64,000 bases of DNA, taken from NCBI GenBank assembly GCA_013396655.1, contig WBMV01006646.1:248001-312000 (forward strand), written 5' to 3'. A model generated the notes under the pieces. The model was not told the origin of the DNA. It saw only the letters and a program-made list of their open reading frames with translations, and searched no databases. Positions 11,130 to 22,000 of the stretch are shown here, piece by piece (within the stretch, counting starts at the first letter, position 1; every line of letters begins with the position of its first letter). A program made the translations under genes and the position numbers. Source of the stretch: Campylorhamphus procurvoides. Taxonomy: Eukaryota; Chordata; Aves; Passeriformes; Dendrocolaptidae.

Positions 11130-13302
11130 GATGCCAATGGGCTCTAACAAAGCTTTGTCAATTAAGTTGTAGAACTCTTGCTACCTGTTTCCTAGCTACT
11201 GCACGTTTACGTTTATAAGACTGATGCTTTGTTCATGGAGCCAACACAGGATGCTTTTATCTTACTGTTTCTATTAATGTAAAGGAAAAAGAGTAACATG
11301 AAAATGATGATTCACTGTTAGAGCATCTATATGTCTTCATCATAGACCAGGTCTCCCTTGTGTTAAGTGCAGTAAAACCACAAAAAAAGGACAGCGTCTC
11401 TTTCTTAAAATGTGTGGCTTAAAATTTGAAATAAAATGATGAATAAAACATGGAATAATTCCTGAATAAGATGTAAATTTAAAGTTCAGTAGCTACTGCA
11501 GAAAAATTTTCATGTCAAATTCCTTTTTCTGAGTACAAATAGATCATTCATATAAATATCATTCTTACTGTGTTATCAGATAGTTGGGAAAAAGTCCCAA
11601 GTATTTTCCCTTTCTTTAGCTTGTTGCTCACATTAGTAGATCACAAATAGATCACAAAAGTTTTGTCTTTCTCCACTTGTTCAGTGGAGTAATTCAGTCA
11701 TCTCCTTTTACATATTTTTTTCAGTTGCCTAATGGCATGACAGCTGTTGCAAATGCTCTGGCTGCACTTACAAGACATCCTAGATATTTCCATTTTCTTT
11801 GTAGAATAACTTCTTAAATAAAAGGTTGCTGAACTCAGGCTGATCTAAGAATTTGCTTTAAATCCATTCCATTTAATCCTTAGTACTTTCCTAGGGCATT
11901 TATTTTCAAAAGCATTTAGACATCTGTTGGTACTTTTGGTAGTTTCCAGATGTTAGATTTACATAAGAAGGTAGAAATTACATAGTTTTTGTAATTGGAT
12001 TATAGATTTGGGATAACCAAATTTTGTTTAATTTATGGATGAAGCTTCTGCCTTGTCAGATTTGACTTTAATCTTTTAGAGGTATTTCATGGCTTGAGTG
12101 TTGCTAGTAGTGTTTGTTAACAAAATCTCTTTTCTTTTTCTCTCTCTGCTGCATTTCCTCTTTCTCTCACTGAAGAACCCAGTCTTGTCTCCAAGAATAA
12201 TTTGAAATGGCTGTGTCTACAGAGTTCCGCATATTTTCAAGAGGGTATTTGTCAAAAATTACCAAAAGATTCCTGGTTTTCTACGAAGTCACAAGAGCTA
12301 GTATGCATTCCTCATATTATTTGGTTTAAGGGAAGCTCAAGAAAAGAAGTTGAAGGCAATTACCAAAAATTATGAGAACTTACTGCACTGTAGAGAAATG
12401 TAGGGGATCACAGGGGATCAATGAGGCAATATTTGTCAGTAATTTAGACTATGGTCTTGGTATACCAACAGGCTAGGAGATTTTATAGAGAGTCTTACAA
12501 GCATACTCAGATGCCCTGACTTCAAACTGCTACCTGGTAATGCAGGCTAATGAGTCAAAGAAACAGTATTCTCAGCTACATCATTTCTCATGCACCATTG
12601 GATATGGAACCAGATACATTTTAATCCCATTAGCTGAGTAAATTCTCCAGGCTTGGAGCAAACTTGCATCGTTTCTAATCATGTCAGGCATATGACAATG
12701 TTTGAAAATTTAATTGAACATTATATTAGTAATCTGACTCTTGTCTAAGAACTGTTTCAGTAACTTTTGGCCACAGTTTACTATTTCCTCTGATGTACAA
12801 TGTCTTTAGAAACAGGGTGATACTACTATGTAGAATCAGAGGAAGAAAGTCATGGTTTGAATCTTAAATGCAGTTTGAGGTCTCCTCTTCAACTATGAAG
12901 AAGCTTAATCTCATTTAACTTCTGGAATTAGGTATCATTTCATTTTCAATGTAAGTTTGGAGAGGTGAGACTTTGATAATATTGCAAGTCCTAACATAGG
13001 ATCAGCACATGAATATCTTTTCACAGTCATTTGCAAGCATTTTTCAAGGGTGAACCTGCCACTGAATATGATGGCAGCAGCCGTAACTTGTGCTAGGTTT
13101 GTTATTATATTTGAACTTCAGAGCAAAAGTTACCAGTAGCCTATGCATACATCTTTTTCCTCCAAAGAGGATGCTGTGAAGACATCACAGAAGACTGTTA
13201 AGACAACTGTACTTTGGGTTGGGCACACTCTATGTATCTTTCAGCAAATATGCCAGATACATGAGGGAGCTTTTTTTTCACCATGTTTCACAGACATGGT
13301 AT
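11130..13302. other. Unique noncoding DNA, no gene seen
   Basis: AT-rich unique sequence with no recognisable exon, RNA gene or transposon. Confidence 0.55.
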
Positions 13303-13850
13303 TATCATAGAATCATGGAATGACTTGGGTTGGAAGGGACCTTAAAGATCATCTAGTTTCAGAAACCTTGATGTGGACAGAGAGACCTTTCACTAGACCA
13401 AGTTGCTCAGAGCCTTATCCAACCTTACCTTGAACATATACAGGGACGGAGCATACACAACTTCTCTAGACAACCTGTTCCAGTGTCTCACCACCCGCAC
13501 AGTAAAGAAATTTTTCCTAATATCTAATCTAAACCTGACTCTTTCAGTTCAAAGCCATTACCCCCTGTCTATCATTATGTATCCTTCCAAAAGGTCTCTC
13601 TCAATCTTTCTTGTAGTTTCCCTTTAGGTACTAAAAGGCCGCAATAAGGTCACTCAAGAGTCTTCTCTTCTCCAGACAGAACAATCCCAATTCTCTCAGC
13701 CTTTCCTCACAGGAGAGATGCTCCATCCCCCTAATCATCTTGGTGACCCTCCTCTGGACTTACTCGAACAGGCTGATGTCCTTTCTGTACTGGAGGTTCC
13801 AGAGCTGGATGCAGAATTCCAGGTGGGGTCTCACAAGTGTGAATTATATT
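13303..13850 (-). mobile_element. CR1 LINE, 5'-truncated, antisense
   Basis: On the plus strand the element opens with atcatagaatcatggaatg at 13304-13322, the reverse complement of the CR1 terminal octamer repeat, followed by ttgggttggaagggacctta. It continues through the characteristic 3' region: the lccagtgtctcaccacc-type block (ttccagtgtctcaccacccg, near 13480), the aagaaatttttcctaatatc block near 13505, ctcagcctttcctcacagga near 13697, and ccctcctctggact near 13746. It ends near ggtggggtctcac at about 13823-13835. The element therefore lies on the minus strand with its 3' end at about 13303, and only about 550 bp of the 3' part of a roughly 4.5-kb LINE remains. The reading frame is broken by stops and indels, so it is inactive. 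Bases 13377-13404 have an exact inverted copy at 14168-14195. Confidence 0.95.
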
Positions 13851-14139
13851 AGTGGTCTGTGACTTGTGCTCAATCTCTATTTCTTAGAATATTTGTGGTG
13901 CTGGTACTGATCACTTATGTATCGAGAAAGAACCTAGGCAGTCTGAAAAGAATTCTTATAATGGATGAGGCATTATGTCTTCAGGAAAACATTTTGCAAA
14001 GCACTGAAACAGTAAGAAGACTGGCAGTGCCTTTCCAAGATTCTGTACACTTATTTATTTATCCACTTCTGTGTTGGAGAGCTGGAAAGGGATGAAGAAA
14101 TGAAGATAATACTCTGATTATATGTTGAACAGATTTTTA
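13851..14139. other. Short unique spacer beyond the CR1 5' break
   Basis: No recognisable repeat. A 78-codon plus-strand frame (13859-14095) starts just past the CR1 boundary but matches nothing I know. Confidence 0.45.
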
Positions 14140-14223
14140 ACTCCTGTATATAACAGGAGTCTAGTGAAACTTGGTCTAGTGAAAGGTCTCTCTGTATATC
14201 CTGTATAGCAACTCCTGTTGCTA
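14140..14223 (+). repeat. Inverted CR1-derived insert between two hairpins
   Basis: Bases 14168-14195 (28 bp) are the exact reverse complement of 13377-13404 inside the neighbouring CR1. Just before them, 14159-14169 repeats the 11-mer gtctagtgaaa, which recurs at 14174-14184, so part of the same CR1 segment was copied twice with a 15-bp offset. The copy is flanked by two perfect hairpins: actcctgt-atata-acaggagt at 14140-14160 and tagcaac-tcct-gttgcta at 14206-14223. An independent CR1 tail is a weaker explanation, because the copied segment shares private variants with the neighbouring CR1 and nothing of the remaining CR1 consensus follows. I infer a template-switch scar. Confidence 0.6.
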
Positions 14224-15283
14224 TGAATATTTAAATCATTTGGGAATCTGAAACTGTATATTGCAGAGTAGACAATAAAGTGGAATTAGGTGAGTATGCA
14301 GAATACAAAACTTCAGATGACTTTAGGGTTACAGGTCATGTTGCCTCAAATTTCAGTATGAAATTCTTTTAAGCCTGCTGAAAAAGCTGGCCAAATTAAA
14401 ATAAAAAGTAAAATAGTGCATTGAATTTGTGACTTTCAAATTTTACTCCAGTTTTCCATAGTTTGTGATATTGTAATATGCACATAAACAACAGAACAGC
14501 CTCAGAATGAGAAGCTCATTCTGTGGTTCTGCCTTTGCCTCCTTGAAAATTTCTTGGATTTTCATTTGGGTTCTGATTACAGTACTTTTGAACGTTCATA
14601 TTGTTTGTGGGTGAGATAAGGGCCATTCTTTATGCTTTGCTTGATAACTCTTTGAATGACAAATACTAGTTCACTTGGTCTATTTCTGAAGGTTTCACCT
14701 TTGAAAAATAAAACTCTGGAGAATTTACCTGCTGCTTGAGAAAGCAAAATGCAAAGCTTGAAATTTCTCTTCCTATTCTGATGTTAATCAAAATTAACTC
14801 ATTGGAGTTGCACAGTGGTGCCCAATTTACTTGTAGGGGTTAGAGTCAGGAGTGTAATGGAAGGGATAGCTGCTTCTGCTCTTCCTAATCACTGCATCAG
14901 TGATATATAGGGGTGGTAGTTTTCCTTTCATGAATATAAAAAAGCAGAGCAAGCATGAGATAAACATTACCTTTTTTTGTTGTCCCAGTTTCTAGTCATC
15001 AGGAGTTCAAGATTTTCTTGAGTTAAAGATTGCACTCAGGCTGACATGTTTATTGCCTGATATATGATCTGTCGTCCATTAACATGAACATGTTTTCTCA
15101 GACTCAGTAGTGCTCCTGACCTCCACCTATGTATTTCACAATTGAATTATTTACTATGTAGTACTTGTATGTACTAGGTATGTCCTTAAACATAGACAAG
15201 TCTTCAAAAGACTTAATTTAATTATGAGGGATCTCATTTTTTCTATAAAAGAATATGAATCCCCTGTTTGCTTTCTCCACATC
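14224..15283. other. Unique noncoding DNA with a 9-bp hairpin
   Basis: No gene seen. A perfect hairpin lies at 14503-14523 (stem cagaatgag / ctcattctg, loop aag). It has no T tract or precursor-length arms suggesting a terminator or microRNA. Confidence 0.5.
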
Positions 15284-15440
15284 ATTCATAATTATATACA
15301 CTTCTAGCAAACCTCTCATTGGTCATAATTTTTCCAACCTGAAGAGTCCTAATCTACTTGTTCTCTTCTGTGGAAGTTGTGGGATACGCCTCAGCACCTT
15401 TTTCAACCTCTCTGTGCCTATTATTGGTGTAGTCTCCTCT
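15284..15440 (-). mobile_element. Ancient CR1-like LINE fragment, antisense
   Basis: On the plus strand the order of blocks follows the reverse complement of old amniote CR1 3' regions: ttttccaacctgaagagtcc near 15330-15349, aatctacttgttctcttctg, a tggaagttgtgggatacgcc block, then cagcacctttttcaacctct. The expected consensus in this orientation has aactgaagagtccc, taatctctcctcatatggaa, gctgttccatacccc and ttgcccttctctgtaccttt. Divergence is high, much more than in the CR1 at 13303-13850, so this copy probably predates modern birds. The 103-codon plus-strand frame across it (15255-15566) is not a gene. Confidence 0.6.
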
Positions 15441-16478
15441 AACCCCTTAGTAGATCATCCACTATTGGTGTATCTCAACATCCTAAGCCTGGATCCTAAA
15501 ATCCTCAAAAGTAGCCAAGGAAGTGTAGTGAAGGACATAGCATTTTTTTACTTAACTAGGAAGTGAGATCCAGATCCTCACTATTATTAAAATGGGTACT
15601 CTTATTAAAATATCTTATCATGATGTATGTGGGAATGTGTAACTCTCTTGGAGGGTCTGGGTTGCTGTACTAAAAAAGACTCCACAGCTAATATTATGTC
15701 AAGTTTTAAAGATGAAGGAAAGAGGACAAATTTATCTATGTGCATATTTGCTGAAATTTTTGTGTTGCTAACCACTTACTTCTGCTTCGTATTCATGGAT
15801 TTTCTTTCTTATCCTAAAAAAAATCTCTCTTGTTTGAACACATGTTGTTTCAAATATATTGAACCACTTGGCTTTCAGCACTTTCAGAAGATATTATTTT
15901 CCTCCTTCTCTTTTATTGCCTGAATTCAGTCCTTGTTAATATTAAAACAAATATCTTGGCACCAAATGCAGTCTCCCGGATCCCTGGTTTTTGTTAGCCA
16001 CTGTTTGAAAAACTTGTTAGCTTAGTGTCGGGCACTCATTAAACTTTCAACTTACACAAGCTGCCTCGCAGCTCTGACAGATTGTCTGTGCTGCAGTGTG
16101 TGTACACATGAGCATATGTTTGCGTGCGTGTGTTTGAGTGTGTGAATTACTGACCTGTATGCAAGGCCAATAAAACTGTAAAAGAAATGCATAACCCCCT
16201 TCCACCCCCCAAATCCAGGGTATAAGTCCTCCCTTCCACCCATGGTGTACAGAATCCAGCAGTGATTCCATACAGGGCCCCATTCTGCTCTCAAACAATG
16301 GACTGCTGTTCAGTCCATATTATCATGTATTACCTTAGCTGTGGAAACTCCTCATTACTAAGTTAATATAATATTTTTCTTCCTTACCCCAAAATTTTTC
16401 ACAACATGCATCACAAAAAGATGCATGTCTTTGCGTTCACAGTGATCTCTGCTTATGTACGCAGGTGGTCACATGTTC
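15441..16478. other. Unique noncoding DNA, no gene seen
   Basis: No gene recognised. A GT-rich imperfect dinucleotide patch lies at about 16095-16145 (gtgtgtacacatgagc, then tgcgtgcgtgtgtttg). Confidence 0.5.
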
Positions 16479-16559
16479 TTTGTTTTATTTTGTTTTGGTT
16501 TTTTTGTGGGGTTTTTGTCGTTGTTTTTTGGTTGGTTTTTGTTTTTGTTTTTTTTTTTT
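16479..16559. repeat. T/G-rich low-complexity tract
   Basis: T runs separated by single G or GG, ending with 12 or more T. It has the same character as the tract at 91-218. Hydrophobic, phenylalanine-rich reading frames across it (16455-16646, 16465-16695) are composition artefacts. Confidence 0.8.
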
Positions 16560-18021
16560 AGCAGGGCTGCAGGCAGCACTGAAAATGAGGGGGATTTTGT
16601 TTTTCAAAAGGTCAGGCTTGGATATGCCAATGATTGCCTGGCTTGAATATATGGAAAAACACTGTCAAACAGCACAGCGGCTCTTTATTTTTTAATCACT
16701 ATATGACATTTTAATGTTTTGATTTAATTACATATCCCTTCTAACACTTGTGTGCTACTTTGGAAAAAAAAAAAGGAAAAATGAGAAGTCCTTAGAGAGG
16801 AATAAAACAAGTAGAGACACTTCATTACAATGCATCAAAACAAAGGGGAGAGCTTAAAATACTTTCCTGCACCTCTGTTCTCCATGACCCTGCAACTGAA
16901 GAAATTGCATTTTAGCAAAAGAAAGGCATCAGAAACTTGAAATACCTACATACAAGTCCTCAATTTCAGAGTAAATCAGCAGTGATGTCAGTGCTGCCAC
17001 ACGGATTGGCACCACCAGGGAATGTTACCCATTGCTTTTTGGGGCTGTACTGGTGTACACCTGCTGAGCAGACAGACTGAGACATCCAGGATATCAGTTC
17101 AGGCTTAGAGCACTGTTCTGATTCTCCTTGATCTGTTAAGAATTAGTCCCATGAAATTAAGAGAGCTTGTAACAATATAAGGGAGGGTTAAATCAGCCTC
17201 CTTCAATGTCTACTAACTTGCTTGGCCTCTGAATTTGTTCCCCTTGCTATTCATCTCTCAATAGCTACTTGTACTGCAAAATATCAATATTTACATTGGG
17301 ATGTGCTGCCTTTAAACCCAATGGTTGATTATTTTTTGTGGTTTGTGCTTGAGCTGAGATTCAAGGGTATGAGGGCTTTTCCCTCCCTCTTACTCACCCC
17401 CTACTCATGGTGAGGAGGTTCAGATGGCTTCAGCTAAAAAAACCCAAAAAATCAACAAAACCAAAACCCCAACCAGCTTTTGATGAATAAGTTTAAGAGG
17501 ATTTTGGCAATAGCTTATGAAATGCACAGTACTTGGTTTGTCCTTTCCAGGGTAACTCTGTCTCCAAAATAATCCTAGTTCTGGCCTTCCAGAGAGCATT
17601 CCACACCAGTGGCAGGAAGGTGTCAGATCAACAATCTCTGCCCAGACTGGCCAGCTATGAGGCCTGAGCACCAGTAGGGATGTCCTTTGACTGAGGATCA
17701 CCACCACAGTATATGGCAGGTTAGGCCCAGATCCACAGTGGAAAGTGGGACCTGAATGGCTGTAGCAATCCTTGATCATTTGTAAAGTCTAGCTCAGGGC
17801 AGGGAGTTGAATACAATGGCCATCCTACTGTTTCAAGTTGGAGAATACTTTGACCCCTGTAGCTCCTTCAGCCCCCTTTTTCAGCCCACTTATCTTTGTG
17901 CATTACCTTCCTTTTTCACTGTGTGCATCTCACATTTGGAGATGAGAATCTCTGTAGAGCTCTTGCTCTGCTGATGTCTGTATGTGCAATCTAGCACAGC
18001 AGAGTCCAAGCCTACTTAGCT
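16560..18021. other. Unique noncoding DNA, no gene seen
   Basis: No recognisable gene. Includes an 11-A run near 16764 and an A/C-rich patch at about 17437-17475. The 119-codon minus-strand frame at 17420-17779 has no motif I recognise. Confidence 0.5.
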
Positions 18022-19040
18022 GTCTTGGTTAATGACAATATGTTCGGGAGGTGACCTCTAATGAGTTAAACCTTCCTTTTTCATTCTTTTACTTCCCTCT
18101 CCCCAAATATTGACAAAGTAGAAATTATGAGGAGTCTGAGTGAAGAAGAAAAAATAACAATTTTACTAAAAAATGGAAAGAAACAAACCCAAACAAAATA
18201 AACAATAGCAGAAAATATCACCTAGTCACCCCCTCCCCCCCAGGTTAACCCAAAACCTGGAAGGATATCTCATTTGAAAAGAGTTACTATGCCACCAGGG
18301 AAGTGGTGTAGATTCCAATGTAGCAAACCAGGTGAAATGACAATGGTGGGGCTGGGATGACCCAGCACTGTGCTGAGACCACGTGGTTGTGCGCCACATA
18401 GCAGCAGCACCCTGTGCAGCTCCCAAAAGGGAAAATCCCAAACTATCAGCGACGGCTGGTCGTGCCAAGATGACTTAGCTGGGGCCGGCGGTCTTGATCC
18501 ACACAGTGGCAGCTGTGAGACTCCTGGAAGGGAAATTCCCGAGCTATCAGCATGGCTGCGGCAGTGGCGCTTGCACCTTTAGGCAGCTGGCGGTGAGAGC
18601 CGCAGCGACAGAGCTGGCAACAAGAGCCGGCGAAAAGCCACTCCGAAAGTGGTCAGTGCTGCATGAGGCTGGAGCAACTCTTCAGAGTCCCCAGAGTGGG
18701 GCCTGCAGGGTCCATTCCCTCACCAACTACACCTAGGAACAAGACAGCAAGTTCCAGAAGCACTGGGGATTCTTTCCCCTGTCTCCTGAGTTCTCACAAA
18801 GCCTCACTTCAGGGACCATCCCTTTCTGGCAGGTCCCAAGATGCTGGGGATGGTCCTTCCCCAGCTCAGCTCACAGAGGTCCCCCACTCTGAACCATGGG
18901 GTGGTATGAAAAAATTCACCACAAATCTTTCCCATTTAATTAAAACTACAACACTAGGAGTTCCAAGTAGTACCTGCTTGTTACTGACCAGTTGCAGGCA
19001 GCTGCTTTTCCCTGTGTTTCTTTCTAGGCATACCACCAAG
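18022..19040. mobile_element. Candidate solo LTR or unclassified repeat, CpG-dense
   Basis: The block begins tgtcttggttaatgacaata, has an A-rich segment (about 18145-18215, including aataaa near 18198), C-rich runs at 18229-18241, then a GC-rich core with about 16 CpG dinucleotides between 18392 and 18648, and a pyrimidine-rich right part. The TG start, A-rich then GC-rich organisation and roughly 1-kb size resemble avian endogenous retrovirus LTRs. However, I could not identify a matching CA end with a target duplication (the left flank is cttagc), and there is no gag, pol or env remnant nearby. Within the core, 18420-18450 and 18521-18551 are diverged copies of one another with a 101-bp period. 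Alternatives are a CpG-island promoter or a low-copy satellite fragment. The strand is not assignable. Confidence 0.45.
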
Positions 19041-22000
19041 ATGTGACCCTTCCTGACCCCATAAGATGTGAGAATCTGTTGGTTCAGACTGATTGAACTT
19101 GTTCACATGATGGACATGGTTCCCATGCCACTGCCTAGCATCAGTATCTTTTAAAAACCAGGCTTGTATTTGCCGGGATTACTGCAGATGTGTATGGTTT
19201 ACCTGCTTGTTGGAACTGTGTACTTAAATTCAAGGTCACCTAAATTATTCGCTGTGTCAAAGGATGACATAGATCAATAACAAGGCCATATTTTAAATGT
19301 TATTTCATGATCTTGACTAAGCAGTCTTTCCAGGAAAACATTAATCAGTCAGGATGAAGCGAGATCTTACATGAATGCAATTCTCTTTCCATGTGCTGAC
19401 ATGGTTGCATATTTAGCTAGCACAATTTTTGAGAGACAGGTATCCAGATAGCTCAAATTTTCTTAAATCCCCTAGTAAAAATGGTGGATGTGCACTCCTT
19501 TGAAAGGATGCCCTGCTATTTTCCTGAGGCATTGTTTTTGTTATTTATAGATTTTTATTTAACTAATATAAAACAAACTTATATGGGCTGATCTTCCACA
19601 GCTGTCTGGATGCATCTTGTTTCTGTGGAATTGAATAGCTTCATTATATTTTTCATGTTTGTCAAGGTGTCTTTCTTTAGCTCCCACAGTCATATGAAAT
19701 TTCATCTCTAGTTATTTTAAATAACATCCTGCTTTTCTTGGTGCAAAAAAATGTACAGCACAGCTTGACGCAATTGAACTCTGATAGCTCAAAGCTCAAA
19801 ACCAAATTAATTAAGAATGATTTTTGCATTTAATCTCAGTTTTTAAGACTCCCAGAATACAGTTTTAGGGCCACAAGTTCATAACTCATGATTTTAGCAT
19901 GTTTGATCTGCCATCAATAAAGCTGGCTCTGAAAACTAATTTCAGTTCTGGGAAATAATTTTGTGTCCTCAGAAACTATTGTCCCAAAATAACAGGAAAC
20001 TTTCAGAGATTGGGATATAAAGCTGTTTGTACAGAATATTTTAATTTAACTAAATCAGTAAGTTCTGAGGAAAAAAATGTTTGGAGTACTTCTGGTTAGT
20101 TCTACTTTTTCAATACTACTCTTGACTTGAAATCCATCACTTTCTTTCTCTTAATTTTGGAAATATCTCTCCTTGTGCCTTCTTTATTAATCTTTTCACT
20201 ACAGCAAGATGCTGCTTCTCCTTCCTGTGTAGCTTATTACAGAGTGGAGTAAAGAGAATATTTGCCTCTGCACTGAGATCCACACCGCTGCCACAGAAAG
20301 TCAAGGAGACCATTGCCATTGATGTCAATGATACCTCGTTGCAAATGAGTGTGTTGTCCTCACTATCTGCTTGCTGCATTTGTTGCAGTAGCAGAAATTA
20401 TTCCATTGCTTTTTGCCAGCAGGAAGGAATTAGTTTTTATAGATCTTTTCAAACTGGACTGTTTTCCAAACAGGGTAGAGAGAGGAAAATGAGGTAAGAG
20501 GGAAAAAAAGGATGGGGCAGGGATTTCCTCTTTCCTGTTTTAGCTATGACATAGAACAAAGCAGAATCCATCATCAGTGAACCTCAGGTGCAAATATTTT
20601 TTGTCACGGGAGAACAGTGAACGTAGGGGTTGGCACCTGTGACCTGACCTGACTAATGGTGGCACCCTGAGTCATGGGAATGGGGCACACATATTGAATA
20701 TGCCAGTGCTGCTGAAAGTTTGCTAACATAACAAACAACCCATACATGTTGCTTCAGAGAAACTAAGATGGAGGCCTTTGGAAAATGCCTTTGAGGTGAT
20801 GGTTTGTATGCAAGAGGATTGGAATTCCTGTGTCTTGTTTTAAGTGGTGTTTAGGAAATTGCAGATTCTTTCTAACCCAAATCAAAAATGTTCTAAGAAC
20901 TCTCAACATGGATTTTATCACCTTTTGTCCACGTTGTGGCAAATTATTGCATGGTAATAAATATAGAGAAATACCACAGACATCCCAGTCAAGGTAGTTC
21001 ATACCTTGGAGACTGTATTAGAGGTTTGTGTAATTCTGTATTAGTGTGGAGGTGAGTTAGATAACTCAGTCAGTTTTCCTATCTCCAGTTTCTACTTTTT
21101 GTACCCAGAAATTTTGTAACAGTGCTGGAAGATGTCCCTCTTTGAGTCCAGGGTAAATTCTGAGTCATATCCCTGGGTTTCAGAAAGCAATACTAAGAAG
21201 GAGAAACCAATCTTGGTTTTCTCTGTTTTTCTTGTGACACCTAAGACTGATTTATGGTAACTTGCTGTCAATACAAAAGTTGCAGCATCAGTTTGCAAAA
21301 AAAACCAAACAAAACCCCCACATATATATTTCTATATATTTCTCTTCAATGCCTCCCAACATTTGTTTACCATCCTCTGACTTTTCTGTTGGAAACTGAG
21401 GAGGTAAGAGCTAACTCATTGTGGACTTTGCCCTGATTGCAACAATTCTGTGGTTCTGTCTCTTGGGATGTAGCTTGGAGTTCTTGGTTGCATCTCTTTT
21501 CCCCATTCATGCTGGTTAAATATCCTGTCCATCTTTAAATACATGAAAGAATGAATGAACGAACAAATAAAATCTGGCAGCATTCAACCCAGATGTTTTT
21601 TGAGATTGAAGAGGGGATTTTTAGTGGAGTTTGAGAGGAGTAGTGTCTGTCGTCCCCTGCAGTGATTAGTAAGGACAAAAACATAACCAGAATATCAGAC
21701 TGAATAAGGACCAGGTATTTTTAGTATTGTAACTTCCAGCAGCATTCCCCTGAACACTTCTCAGTTTGTTCCTTTTCTTCATATGCTGTCTAATTAGGTG
21801 GCCTGGCAGGACCACCTTCTGCAAGAGCACATGCTGTTGGTGGTGGCAGTTAATAAGAGGAAAATATATTTTTTCCTTGAATAGCACAACTTGTTCCCCT
21901 CTTGTAGCCAGAAATTGGGAATAGAGGTGCCAAATCTTGTTCCTTCTTTTGAAAGATGAGAATCTCCAGGTGTGTACAGGCAAAATTGCTGCTGAGCTCT

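Noticed and set aside
11024..11218. Repetitive peptide encoded by the minisatellite
   Set aside because: The repeat is open on both strands because its period is a multiple of three. The frames on either side have no protein character.
13403..13627. 74-codon plus-strand frame as a gene
   Set aside because: It is antisense CR1 LINE sequence.
15255..15566. 103-codon plus-strand frame as a gene
   Set aside because: It reads antisense through an ancient CR1-like fragment.
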